Below, piece by piece: positions 49,093 through 61,400 of a DNA stretch of 64,000 bases (the stretch's first letter is position 1; each line of letters opens with the position of its first letter). The position numbers and the translations under genes were made by a program. The stretch comes from Amyelois transitella. Lineage: Eukaryota; Arthropoda; Insecta; Lepidoptera; Pyralidae. The notes under the pieces were generated by a model. It worked only from the letters and a program-made list of their open reading frames with translations, was not told the origin of the DNA and did not search any database. The DNA is taken from positions 6,870,001-6,934,000 of the forward strand of contig NC_083512.1 of NCBI RefSeq assembly GCF_032362555.1, in the 5' to 3' direction.

Positions 49093-49706
49093 ATGAGAAC
49101 TGCGGCAAGGACTGAACCTGTAAAAACCACGAGACACGTGTGCGGCCGTTGTGGTATGTGGTACAAGGAGTACAAGCAGCTGGTGGAGCACCTGTACTGG
49201 CGGCACGGGACGGAGAGTGCAGCGTGCAAGCAGTGCCGCCAGCGGAAATGGGACTTCGCTCCCCACCGCTGTTATGTACTCCCTCACCACGATGCGAACT
49301 TTGAGTCTGGGATGCCTCAAGACTGTCCCAGATATGAATTTTGCTACTGTGGAGTAGAAATAGAGGACTCCGCCATGATCGGATGCGACGGGGCACAGTG
49401 CGCGCTGAAGTGGTACCACTTCCAGTGCGTGGGCATTGTGGACCCGCCGGATGGCGAGTGGTTCTGTCCACAGTGCATTTCGCAGGTGAGTTTATTTAAC
49501 ATTTCAGAACTTCTTTAATAAACGGATTACGCCGAATTTTTGTTTTACCAGGCGTATTCTTGTTTTATTATTTGTAGCAATTTCCTTTTCCATATAATAA
49601 CCTTAAATTTATTTTACAGAAAAGTGAACCTCGACAACAACGAACAAGACAACTAGACAAAAATTCTTCGAAGCGGCGGAAACGAGATGTGACGTCTTTT
49701 ACGTGA
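49093..49706 (+). CDS. C2H2 + ING-like PHD finger protein, copy E (intact)
   Basis: Exons 49093-49485 and 49620-49706, 159 residues. It has the same finger layout as copy C, five residues shorter because it lacks the linker insertion and reads MPQDCPRYE there. All eight PHD ligands, the C2H2 ligands and the second Cys/His cluster are present, with small changes (MWYKEY, LPHHDANFES, GVEIED). Exon 2 reads KSEPRQQRTRQLDKNSSKRRKRD, then VTSFT and stop. It is the rightmost copy and the one closest to broken copy A, so A and E probably keep the older form while B-D are later expansions. A full-length family B repeat follows directly after the stop codon. Confidence 0.85.
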
Positions 49707-49719
49707 AATGGCGTTGGTC

Positions 49720-49835
49720 CCAGTTGCTCCTCCCCTGTGTGGAGAGGTGCAAGGGATCCATTACCACGATCTTGGATTGGGTCAGGTTTTACATGAAGCG
49801 ACTCCCGTCTGCCCTCCGCAACCAGTTGCCTAAAA
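49720..49835 (+). repeat. dispersed repeat, family B, at the 3' end of copy E
   Basis: Reads CAGTTGCTCCTCCCCTGTGTG, GGATCCATTACCACGATCTTG, TTGGGTCAGGTTTTACATG and GCGACTCCCGTCTGCCCTCC. In copies A-D an internal deletion leaves only the right part, beginning GCGACTCCCGTCTGCCC or a variant. Confidence 0.75.
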
Positions 49836-50334
49836 GTGTTAATTTTATTAGTTATATTGTTTACTGTAAAATTTATTAATATTTTCCAGGGTAAATGCCC
49901 TTAAATTAAATTTTATTTCTTTAAAAATTGTTTCTTTAGTACCTTTTAATTTCATGAATTGTTTATTTTTAAGATTTTGCTTTCGTTATTTTAAAGTTAT
50001 ATTGTTATTAAAGTATAGACAAATTAAAAACATTTTAATTTAATTTTTACGGAATACCGGAACATATTACCAATTTAAATGGCTATAATAAATCTTAATG
50101 AAATTTATATCTATACAATCCATAGGTATTCACGATACTTAAAAATTTTCTTGTTAATTTTAATCCACGTTGTTCTTTCAACTGGATTGCGGAACTGGAA
50201 CTTTTTATGTTTAGCTGCTCGACCAATCAACATATTTTTTGGCACACACATAGGCATAATGAAGAGAACATTAGTTAGAATATTTTTAGTAGTAGTAAAG
50301 CGTTAAAAAGTAGTAGTAAAGCGTTAAAAAGTAG
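49836..50334. other. right flank of the PHD array
   Basis: AT-rich sequence with decaying similarity to the 3' flanks of copies B-D (for example AAGTTATATTGTTATTAAAGTAT). No gene. Confidence 0.45.
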
Positions 50335-50435
50335 TAATCTCAATTCTATCGTCAAGCCAACAGCTGAATGTGGCCTGCCTATCAGTCTCTTCAAGACTGT
50401 TGGCTCTGTCTACTCTGCAAGGGATATAGACGTAA
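50335..50435 (+). repeat. SINE-like repeat, family A, tail half
   Basis: ATCTCAATTCTATCGTCAAGCC, CAGCTGAATGTGGCC, TTCAAGACTGTTGGCTCTG and CAAGGGATATAGACGTAATC, in the usual order. Confidence 0.85.
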
Positions 50436-50795
50436 TCATTATGTATAACGTGATATGTGAAGTTTTTGATGTAAGATTTAATTTTATTATGACCTTAATA
50501 TTGTTGAAGAATTTATATGTATGTGTACATTCGAACGAGGTACTTTGTTAAGTAAATAAATGATTATATTTGGTTGTATGTAATTCTATACAAAGAAGTC
50601 GTCAGCAGCTAAAATCAATCACTGTGAATGACCGCATGGCAAGCTCTTGACAAATATTTGTACAAATGTAATTAAAAACAGATTAATTTTTTCCACAACC
50701 CGCCTACAGCTATACGCATAGCTGCTGTTACGCACCACCTATGCTATATAACGTGACGTCTCGTGAATTGTTTTTTATATTAATATTACTTACTA
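50436..50795. other. non-coding AT-rich DNA
   Basis: No gene supported. Confidence 0.4.
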
Positions 50796-51140
50796 GCTGT
50801 TGCCCGCGACTTTGTCCGCGTAAATTTCGAGTTGAATCTTGATCATACAGTCAGATACAGACAGACAAACAAAAAATTGAAAAAAAAAATCTCTATCCGT
50901 TCAGTCAAAATTAAATGTACAGACAAAATATTTTTACCGTTTTATTACATGTAGTATTTTGAATTTCAGTTACATGTAGTATTTTTAAATAAAATACTCA
51001 AACAACACAAAAAAATATTTTTGATTAAACAAAAATCTTATTTTGTTGGGGCTCGAACTTAGACCGCCAACTTCACAGTCTCACGCACCAACCACTGGAC
51101 CATCGAGGTCGTTGCGGTGGTGTCGAAATTAAAGAAGACT
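50796..51140 (-). repeat. transposable-element end and tRNA-derived SINE
   Basis: 50796-50880 begins TAGCTGTTGCCCGCGACTTTG, a widespread insect element end, and runs into AGATACAGACAGACAAAC. At 51040-51120 the minus strand carries RNA polymerase III promoter-like boxes: TGGTCCAGTGG (A box) and GTTCGAGCCCC (B box), about 35 bases apart. This is the head of a tRNA-derived SINE whose AT-rich body extends left. It is not a functional tRNA: the spacing and arms do not fold into a complete cloverleaf that I can recognise. Confidence 0.6.
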
Positions 51141-51410
51141 ACATATGGGCACGTCTGTATCCCTTGCGGGGTAGACAGAGCCAACAGGCTTGAAAAGACT
51201 GAATGGCCACGTTCAGCTATTTGGCTTAATGATAGAATTGAGATTCAAATAGTGATAGGTTGCTCGTGCTCGCCCATCGCATAAAAAGGAATTTTGTAAG
51301 TAAGTAAGTAAGGAAGTTTGTAAGCCTATCCCTTAGTCGCCTTTTAAGAAAGAGATGGAGTGGTCCTATTTTTTTGTATTGGTGCCGGGAAACACACGGT
51401 ACTAAAGTAG
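51141..51410 (-). repeat. SINE-like repeat, family A (full length)
   Basis: The best copy in the window. It runs from CATATGGGCACGTCTGTATCC through TTGCGGGGTAGACAGAGCC, TTGGCTTAATGATAGAATTG, AAGCCTATCCCTTAGTCGCC and GAGATGGAGTGGTCC to GGTGCCGGGAAACACACGG. A GTAA microsatellite (51297-51310) interrupts it. Confidence 0.9.
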
Positions 51411-52789
51411 ACTAATAAACCAAAAATCTCTTTACGTGAGAATTACGCATGTTATGTGCGGCAAAACCAGAATATTATCAAACTGATTTTCACTTATATT
51501 TATATGTTATAGGTATTATGCTGTATATTCAAATTTTAAATTAATAACTTATTTGCAGGCAAACTCATGCCTTAAGTTCATTCAAATGTGGATATCTTTT
51601 TTTAGCGAACCGATTTTGATGAAACAATCTTTAAATGTTCTTCTGAGTTAAAACAAAGCAACTGGTGAAAGTTTCAAGTAAATCGGTTCAGTACTTTCGG
51701 AGATAATCGTGATCATACATATAGACAAACAGAAAAGAAATTAAAAAAAATATTTTTGCTTTCTATTATCCACTTCAGTCAAAAATACTAAATGTATAGA
51801 CAAAATATTTTTACTGTTTTATTATATGTATAGATAGATAGATATATATAAAAAAAAATATTTGCATTTTTGTTATAACGAATAAACTCAAAAAGTTCTG
51901 GACCTTGCTTATTTTTACATATACATGGTATTGGTTACGTCTAAGTACATATATCCCATTCCGGGTAGACAGTTGATCCCCATCACCACCACATCGTCAC
52001 TTAGACATCTTTTTTTATCTTTAGAAGTGCTATTGACTTGCGTCGAAGTTTGTAGCCGTAAATAAAAGAGCATAAATTCATACTAATATAATAATTGCGA
52101 GTCTGTTTATTTAATTGTGTGTCCCTTTTTTGCTGCTTTTTCCCTGCTGAACTTATTATTATGAAATTCTGTGTGCATTATCTGACATCCAACAAAGTCT
52201 ACTTCATTCACAATTTTCTCCAAAGAATGGGACAGTTTGTTTGAAAATCACTTTCATCGATTTAGTAATTTCATTTCAAAACCGCTGTACCGATTTTGAC
52301 TGAAACTATCCGTTTTTAACTTGGCTACGGAACCCCAAAAATGTCAATAATAGTTAATATATATTAAATAGTAAAATAATGAAAGAAACAACTCATTCAT
52401 CAAAATGGCGTTATATCGATCATTGAAGTGTAAGGATAGTGTCCGAGCTCGAAGGCTTTCAAATTAAATTATCTCCTGTACACCAGGGTGTCGGGCGCAG
52501 ATCGTCCGGCCCGCTCCGCTGCACACGCCTTATTAATAGGAAGTTGTCATCTTGTAGATAAACTATTGCAAGTGTGTTTGAAAGTATTGAAACCAAATGA
52601 TAAATACTTACTCGTATTATAAAAGTAAGACTTTAATATGTTTAAGGACTAAAAGGTTCTATTTTTATCGAAAATTTGTGCAGGCCTCCATGCTGGAGTG
52701 TGTAACAGCTGCTTCTTTCTGTGCAGATGTAAAACTTAATCAAAGGAATGGCTTATAAACTGAGAATTTTTCTTTAATTTGGCAGGCTA
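51411..52789. other. non-coding DNA with transposon remnants
   Basis: 51580-51800 holds a common moth repeat (GCGAACCGATTTTGATGAAAC, then TAAATCGGTTCAGTACTTTC and ATACATATAGACAAACAG). A GC-rich patch at 52480-52535 has a minus-strand frame of about 18 codons, but no other gene sign. No gene is called. Confidence 0.45.
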
Positions 52790-53050
52790 GCATTCAGCCA
52801 CTATTTGAATTTCATTTCCTTTACCATCATTCAGCTATACAGCTGAACGTGGCCATTTAGTATTTTTAAGACTGTTTGCTTGTCGACGTGATTATATGTT
52901 TAGTTTGTATGCTGTCACTATCTCAATATCAATTCCATCACTAAGCCATACACCGGAATGTGACCTTCCAGTCTTATCGAGATTGCTGGCTCTGGACTCT
53001 GTCTTCCCCGTAATAGACGGAGACGTGATTATTTGTATGCATGTTTGTTA
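52790..53050 (+). repeat. two SINE-like family A tail halves in a row
   Basis: 52790-52900 ends GTCGACGTGATTATATG and 52905-53050 ends GGAGACGTGATTATTTGTATG. Each is preceded by the CAGCTGAACGTGGCC-type block (diverged in the second). Confidence 0.7.
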
Positions 53051-55190
53051 TAAGAAACCATCTATAAATAACAAATCAACTCTAAGGTATCAAAAATAGC
53101 TGGCATGTTATTGTTTCATATTACGCTCTCCTCGGCCGGAACATTAGCGTTTTAGGAAGCCACGCGGCGACATTTATTACCTTATTTGTTATGATTTGTT
53201 CCTGAAAGCCAGATTGCTATTAATGGTGTTGTGATTTTTCTACACATCAGTATATAGTAGTACTTATATGAGCATGTCATGTTTTTATTATAAATCGTTA
53301 AAAATAACTGTGACCGTAAAACTATTTCCGATTATGTGAAGTGTGAGTAGGTAGGTAACTTATATTATTTGATAGTGTTCTTTTAAATTTTACTCTTTTA
53401 TATTATTGATGTTATCTAAGATAGGTCTCTAAGATCCCAAAGACCATAGGTAGATATACCTATATCTAACTCAATCTGTGTAATTGTGCTGTATATATTT
53501 ATTTATTTTTGTTTTACTTTACATAATGTTAAACATTTTAAATTTACAAATTTGAAACCTAAGTAAAACTTCGAAAGTGAATTTAGTGTTATCTTAATAT
53601 ATCTTCAGTTATGGATACTATGGATATATGGAACTATCGGCACCTATTTCAATACAAATCGCAAGTACAGAATCCCTCTTAAAAGTTAAGTAATTTACAA
53701 CATATTTCATAACATTTCACAGTTTGTTTTTTGTATTTCGAGATTTGCGGAACATAAAAGTAAATACCGGCCCACTGTTTCAGTTATGAGTGTTTACAGA
53801 GGCGTCACAAATGGCGCCAAATGTCACAGCCTCATTTATACCCCTCCCACCTATATTGCATATCAGCATAGTGCTTTTTGTAACTGTTGAAATTCATTCG
53901 ATTCTCGAAATAACTTGATATACGGTACTTCTACACCAACTAAAAAAAAATACGACTGTTGGAGTTCATCCCCAATTAATTTTAATGATAACCATTTTAT
54001 TTCTTACCAAACTCGGTCTTATACATCTTTGAGAGTTATAAGGTTTACTTTATTTTGTATACTGATTGGGTTACACACCATACATAAAATATTTTTATAA
54101 AATAAACTGAATCGTTGGGGCAAAAAGTAGTGGCTCGATATTATTGTAGGCAAAAATGAATATAACATGTGTAGCATAGGTTACGATTTGCTACGAGCGT
54201 CGTAGCATTGTGCTACGAGTATCGTAGCATTGTGCTACGAATGCTACAATGTGAATTCATAACCAGCTGCCATCCGGACGTCCATTCATCCAATTTATCT
54301 TGTACTAATATCATACGCTTAAAAGCAAACATGATATAATCATTCCGTTAAAACAATTTCGGGACAGGCCAGAATTGTTTGAAGGGTACTAGTATATAGT
54401 AGTAGATTATATATATAATCTTAAGTTTATTAAACTATCCCTTTTAGCTTTTACAATCTGTGGCGTATCAGATGACACAACCTTTGTTTTATTCTTTTTA
54501 CTAGACTGGCAAGGATACTCGAGTTAAATGAAAGCTTTCACACGTAATTAAATTCACGGGTGGTCTTATTCTATTCCTGAAATCAACACGGTGCGCATTC
54601 TAAATATTACGAGTTCATTTGACGTCATATTGACACATATCTAACCAATCTGTATTTTGATTTATTAATTCGTTTTACGTCTTAATAGAAGCGATAGCTT
54701 TTCGTGCGATAAAAACGGCGTCGCGCTGTTTAAAGCTTAGGTACCTAGTTTGGTGTAAACAAATACAAAGTAAGAACAGACTGCAAGCTTTATTCTGGAA
54801 ATTGCAGATATCTAACACAAGTGTGCTTTCACGCTGCATAATATTCATATGAAATTAGCATAAAATCCAAGAAATAAGCTGAAAGCGTAGTTAACGATAG
54901 GACAATTCCAACACATTTCCATTATAAAGTGGTAAAGTTATGGACGTAATATCTGTATTGGAAACTACTTATATAAGGCACTGACTTGCGCTCATAGTAT
55001 AAGTATTTGTAGACCAAATAATACTTTACTCCAGTCTAAACACAGAAGAATAGTATGGGAATTATTATTATATAGAAGAATTTTCTTCTAGGGCATGTAG
55101 TATAATGGGTTAGAAGAATAATAAGTACTATCTCTCTTCATAACTTTGTTCATAATATTATATATTCATTTTAATCAAGCTATTTTATAT
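53051..55190. other. non-coding AT-rich DNA
   Basis: No gene supported. Around 54190-54245 a short tandem repeat with units like GCTACGAGTATCGTAGCATTGT is present. The frame at 53915-54100 lacks coding character. Confidence 0.45.
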
Positions 55191-55480
55191 AGGTATGTAT
55201 ATCATTATGTATTTATTTATTTTGTGTAATATTATGTATGTAGTCTGTGTAAATTTTTATTTATAATTTATCTTGTATGTTGTTTATTTATTATACACTA
55301 ACATCTGTTAAGTCTGCTACCCACTCGGTTCCAGGATTTTACCTTTCACTACCAAAGGTAAGCTGGAAGAGATTGCTTAGCGATAAGACTGCTTTGCTCA
55401 TATTCATAATGTATGTTTCTACTACATATGTGGTTTTTTTATGGGCAATAAAGATAATTTGTAATGTATTGTAATAAGGT
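55191..55480 (+). mobile_element. LINE 3' end (UTR only)
   Basis: The block TACCAAAGGTAAGCTGGAAG, AGATTGCTTAGCGATAAGAC and GGGCAATAAAGATAA is a typical 3' UTR end of moth LINEs; the end of the 7 kb element is similar (TAAGTCCGCC ... CAATAAAG). No coding part remains. The open frame at 55277-55474 is part of it. Confidence 0.6.
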
Positions 55481-56110
55481 ATAGAATGTACAGTTCCTTT
55501 ACAGTCGACTGAACGGTAGGCACGTAGACTGACTTGTGATGTGTGTACTGTGAAGTGGAGATAAAAACTGACTGAAAATTATTGAACTATAAACACCGAT
55601 ATACCCCTACTATATATTTAGTCGTCGTTTTAAAAGCTAACTCATCTCGTAGGTTACCACGAGGCTCACCCGCCGCCCGAACTCAGCTATTATTTTCAGT
55701 TAATTTATTTTGCAGCCAAAGGGACGTTTCTTTGGTTGAAGATTGTTAGCATAGAATTTACTTAATTAAATCATTGTTTTAATTAGAATTTGGCCCATCG
55801 CTAACCGGAGCTGCAAAAATTAATATCATTAAACGGAATATTATATCAGACACTGTCGGCCAATTTATTAGAAGCGTAACCAGACATTTATAGGAATTAT
55901 TTGAACAGACAATTCGAATTACGTTTTAAAATTGAAGCACAAAAGCTACATACCGAGATGTAGAATTTTATGAAGTAAAGATATCTCTCAAGCTGATATT
56001 ATATTGTTTGCCTTTAGCTCCACCCATATGACATAGTCTAGGACACTCTAGGATATATAGAATGGACCTGAAAAGAATTCCAAAGGCATCTACAGTTTTA
56101 ATACAAATAT
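55481..56110. other. non-coding AT-rich DNA
   Basis: No gene supported. Confidence 0.4.
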
Positions 56111-56215
56111 ACATACAAAATGCTATCTCGAAGGCGTAGGCAGAGACCACATCCTTCCACTTGTCACGATCTCTTCTCTTCATCTTTTTCGCTTTATCAA
56201 TACCTAAATGTGTGG
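56111..56215 (-). mobile_element. short RTE-like LINE remnant
   Basis: On the minus strand it encodes KRRDRDKWKDVVSAY, matching the C-terminal end of the RTE protein at 27.3 kb ([15 protein letters not shown]). A short ATACATACA tail is on the left. Confidence 0.7.
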
Positions 56216-58412
56216 AGTATATAGGTGGGTAATTAATCTCATCACACATTCGAATCCTTAGCATTACGCTCGCGCAATAAAATCCGATTTAAATGCGTAC
56301 ATTCATCTCCGAACAACCGATTCAGGCATCATTATGATCTTAACGATTTCCTAAATTTTAACGTCCATGAAGACGTCATTAGGACGATGTAAGACGTCCT
56401 TCAATCCGTTTTACTGTTTGAATATAAAACCCTTTATACTCCATTTGATTACAACACGTTTATACAAAACGGGTTTATGTGAAAATTTTACATATTTCAT
56501 TAGCATTAACTGTCTCAATGTCTCCGATCGCTCTTGCTCTCCACAAGTTACGCAGAAGGCATTTATTAGATTGGAAACTAAATGTTCATTTTTGAGAAAG
56601 ATAAAAATATAAGTTGTTTTTGAGCCTTGCCTAATTCAGTCAAAATATTTATATTGATAAACGTGAGGATTCGCGGAATAAAATAGAAACAAGTTACTTT
56701 AAAAGTAAAATGCTGTGCTAAATGTGTTGTGCTTTGGGATTTAAGAACCTTATATTTATTACATTTCAGAATTTTAAAGACAAAAGCTAATTCAGTTGCT
56801 ATTTTAGTATTTTTTAAGGATGCTTTAAAACAGAGAGCATAATTTTAAAGTATGTTTAGTAAAACTTCTTAGTTTATAGAATCTTTATATTATTTCAAAA
56901 AAACAATAAAGTACACAAGCTTGAAAAACAATTGAGTATAACTGATTAGTAAATTGTGCAACCAACGATACAAAGATTATTTTTAATACATATAGAAATG
57001 CTAACAAAATAAACGCACTATCAAAGTGTATAAAATGTAACATATTTGTACATCAGAGTCATACATAAAGACTGTAGCACACTGACGAAGCAGAAACATC
57101 AAAAACGAGCGTCGCAATATATTTGCTATAAAAACTAGTAAACTCTCCAAAAAACATAAACAGGATTATTCACAGAACAAAATATGAAAAATTCTTTTTT
57201 AATTCATAAGGCACTGATTTATACGCCTCATCAAATTTATAACATTTACTCGAGCTCAAACAAAAATTTCTATACGATCTCTAACATATTAAAAAATGTA
57301 ACTGCAATACCATATTGTATAAGATAAACGCGATTAATAAAAAAACATTTTATAACTAAACAAATTCTAGTACCTAATATAATTTAAATGCTATTTAAGT
57401 AGCTCTTAAAACAAATATCAATCAGGTTTTATAGTTTCAACTTTCTACTAAAAATAAACAATTTTTTGCAATAACAATATTAAAACTGCATTTGAGGTTT
57501 GTACAACAATCAAAGTAATATATATCTCACAGATCATATTTTACCCGGAATTATCGAAATATTCAAAAATGTACTTATCAGGTCAAAATTAAAATAACTT
57601 TGCTTGTAACATAACAAAAACATGAAACGCGGGACAGCCTACTTCAATATAAATTTATAAAATAAACATGAATTTATAAAGTAAAAAACTTAGCATTTTG
57701 TCAAGAAAAGCTTTTGGAAGACTAAAGTACAACAAAACTTACGCATGAAAGTCATGAATGCTGTCTAATATACTAAAATTCACTGTCCGGAGTAACGGTG
57801 ACAAAAAAATAAAAACTTACATGTAATGGTCCTGTTCATTGTAAATTGTTATGTATATGAAGTATTACATATTAAACACATGAAACCGTTGAAACAATAA
57901 CTAAAAGTATTATTATTATTTAGTACGGGAATTTTTGACGTACATTTCATTGCAGCGTGTCGGTCGCTTAAAATCTATTCGAATCTGTAATTGGTAAAAG
58001 TTAATAATATCAACATAGGTGTAAAAACTTTCTCTCAGTTTGACACAGAATAGATAATAACCTTATAATCGAGTACAGGTTTAAATATAATAATGGTCGT
58101 TACAGCCAAAATCTTAATTATTTTCAAACAAAACTTATTTCCATACATATAGGTATTGTAGGACTTCATTTTCACAAAGAAAAGTAAACACAACAAACAC
58201 ACACATTTATCAAAATAATAAGTACTTAAATAAGGTATATAGTCCACTTTGAAGCACAGCACATATACATATATTCAGCGGTAGCCTTTAGGGCTTAAGT
58301 GGTGCAGGTTAAAATGATATGCCAAAGTAAGCAATGCGATGCGATAATCGAATATAAGTAGAAAGAATTCTCCCAGCCACTCGGTGGGCGTCATTCTTTC
58401 TACGGTCTCATG
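56216..58412. other. non-coding AT-rich DNA; includes the VPS13 3' UTR
   Basis: No coding region. The part just below 58412 must hold the VPS13 3' UTR on the minus strand. I could not place the polyadenylation site with confidence. Frames at 56367-56612 and 58035-58262 are unsupported. Confidence 0.5.
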
Positions 58413-61400
58413 TCAACGGCCCGTGGCGGCGGCCATGAGACGTTCGCACTGTGCAAGCAGGTACTTCTTTTGCTGCTCGTCGTACAAAAATATGATCTTT
58501 CCAGAGCCAGTGCTAGGGAACATCCCTAACACCTTCTTCTTCGCAGTTGGCACGTACACGCCTCTGTTGGCGGCCGTTGGCACATCAGGGATCTCGGTCC
58601 ATAAGTAAGTCCAGACAATCTGGTAAACAATAAGTACAACGTAAAAACGTTTATCATCTACGAACAGCGTATATATAATTTTTCTATTTCATGTCGTAAA
58701 AGGTCTTTGAAAATGAATCCAATCCGAGACGATATATTCATACGAATGCAATGTATATGAAAATAACATTTTAAAGTTAATTTTGAAATGTTTTTCCAAG
58801 ACATATTACATGAATTATTTACTAGTTAGTGTGGAGCTAGAAATATAAATGCATCATAATTTCGTATACATAATGAATCTCACCTTCACACCGATGAAAA
58901 TATTTTGCGAAATTTTCTAAAGTAGTACTAGGTATAATAAGTTTTTACGATAAAAAAAAATATTTTAAACCGAAGCTACTTCGCAACTACTGAAATTCAC
59001 ATAGTATTAAAAAAGATATATTTACCTGCCAACCGCCAAAGACATTGTTCTTCTCCAGATACAGGATTCGTTTGTCTGTGCACATGACCACTTCCTTAGC
59101 AGGGATCACCCACACGTGCGCCTCATACGTGTCGGTGGCCACAAATTTACCCTGAAAATTTAACTGAATCAGCACCTATTCCAAGAAATTATCTTTAGAT
59201 ACATTGAGGTTCTAAATAAAACAGTGCGAAATTTTGTGACAACAAACAATCTTCAATCAACCATTTTATTTTTTCCTACTGTTGCAAAATTTGTTACAGT
59301 TCATAACATACTGTTGAAAAAGATAAACTAATTTTAGAAGGAAAATATTCTTCTAAAGAAACGGACTGGCATTGGAATTAATCTTTTAGGTCGTTTGCGA
59401 TTATGGCATTGGTAATTACGATTGTCGCTTACCATCATGAGGGCGGCCAGTCTGTAAAAAATAAATTTACCGATAGTCCAATATGTGTTGATGTCTGATT
59501 GGACTAGTTTTTGTCATTCACTATTCCATTACTATTTGGTTCGACTACGAAATAAAAGGAAAATCTTTTCGTAAGGCAGGGGTCGTAAGTGGAAAGATGT
59601 AACCTACATCTCAGGTAAAAAGGCGTGATTTTATGTATACTCAGGACAATGTAAGCTTGGCAGTTGGAACGTATGGTTGTTTATTAACAAGGCAGTATAA
59701 AAAATATAGTATAAAGGCATTCCAGTCTTCTCAGCGTCATGGCATTATTATTAGTAAGTATTTACAAAACAGACATAGGTATATTCTCCAGTTGTGACCT
59801 TGTAACCTTCTGCATGGAGTTAGGAATAAGGGCGGATGCCGCTATCGGGGAACACATACTCAGAAGCGCGCCGTTGATTCTTCTTCAATTAAATCCACAT
59901 CTCTGAAAATCATTCACAAAGTACCTATAATATAAAATAAAGTTTACCTTCTCCAACTCTGAAAGCATCTTGTACCCTTCTGCATGGAGTCGTGAGTAAG
60001 GGCGGATGCCGCTGTCCGCGGGCAAGTACCGCGGGGCGCGGCGTTTTGTTACCTCTTCAGATAGATCCGCAGCCCTGTTCAATTTGTTTCAATTGTTACT
60101 TTGACTAGTATTAAACAAATGTAGTTACATCGTCTTTTTACATTTTCATATTTCCACAGCGTTTGAAACCTATTATATTAAAAAAAAACAGACTTAATTC
60201 AAAGGAACTTATTATTTTTATTAAATCTTTTTTGTCCTGTGACTTTCATTGGTTTTTACTCTATATTTTACTAACATCAAACATGAAATAAAGAAGCAAA
60301 AAAAGGTAAGTTATACTCACGTTTTAAAATACCTTACTTTCATAAAATATCTAAAAGTTAGCATAGAGTAAGCAATCTACATCTGAATTATTCTGAACAT
60401 AACTAAACAAATAACACGATCCAGCCTTCATCACTATTTCCATATTATAAATTATTTTACTCTTTTAATTTAATTTTTTTATTATATACCTAGCAAATTA
60501 ATTCACATAGTGAAATCCTTGCGCACACCCATGCGACGTTATAAAATTAAAAAAAATATTAAAAAAATATTGAAAAGTCCATGGCTAATGTAAAGAAATT
60601 TAGTGTTTATGAGATGAAGAAAAAACCTTCTTAGTAGTTAGCCGATTTATTATTATTCGGTTGTGTTTAATATCACAACCCCTAATGTGGCTAACATAAT
60701 CGATCAATGCATGTCGAACCTATTAAACGGATAAAAGTCAAATTTGAGACATAGAAGAAAGCTATAATGACGTAGCCGTCCGCTAAGGATTTCACGCAGG
60801 AGCGACGGCCCATACAAAAGCAAGTTAAAATTTTACAACTATTCTTATTGCTAGTTTTTAACTACACTTCTATTCTCTATTCGACAATACTCGTCTTTGA
60901 AACTTGTGACAATTACATTCTAAACTATCTTTCTTACACAATAACTAAAAGCATTACAAATACTTCTACATAAATTTGTTCCAAGGATTCTAGAACCTTC
61001 TAACGGTAGCTAGCAATCCTGACGTGAAGTCAATGACCCCTCCGACTGGTCTCACAAAAAGGCCAATAGTGCCTCGGCCTAGGCCTTTCATAAAGCCACC
61101 CGCGCCGCCCGTGTAGGCACCCTGTAGCGGACGAACTACTACGCCACGCACGCCTTCCACTACCCCCTGTATAAAGACTATTCTTAATTCAAATTTGAAG
61201 TTAACGATTATAATGAAATTTATTTGTTCACGGGAAGTCATGTTCATGTGATATCAATGAGATGGCGCTTTGGCCTCATGGCCACTGGCGTCACCTGTGT
61301 AAGCAACCTATAGCAGACGAACTACTACGCCACGCTCGCCTTCAACTACTCCATATATAAACACTATTACATACATACATACATAAAATCACGCCTCTTT

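Noticed and set aside
33720..49835. CRISPR-like or viral repeat array
   Set aside because: The repeat units are several kb long with split eukaryotic genes; no short spacer-repeat structure and no viral genes.
51040..51120. Possible tRNA gene on the minus strand
   Set aside because: Has A-box and B-box-like motifs, but no complete cloverleaf or terminator could be recognised, and the AT-rich repeat body next to it fits a tRNA-derived SINE.
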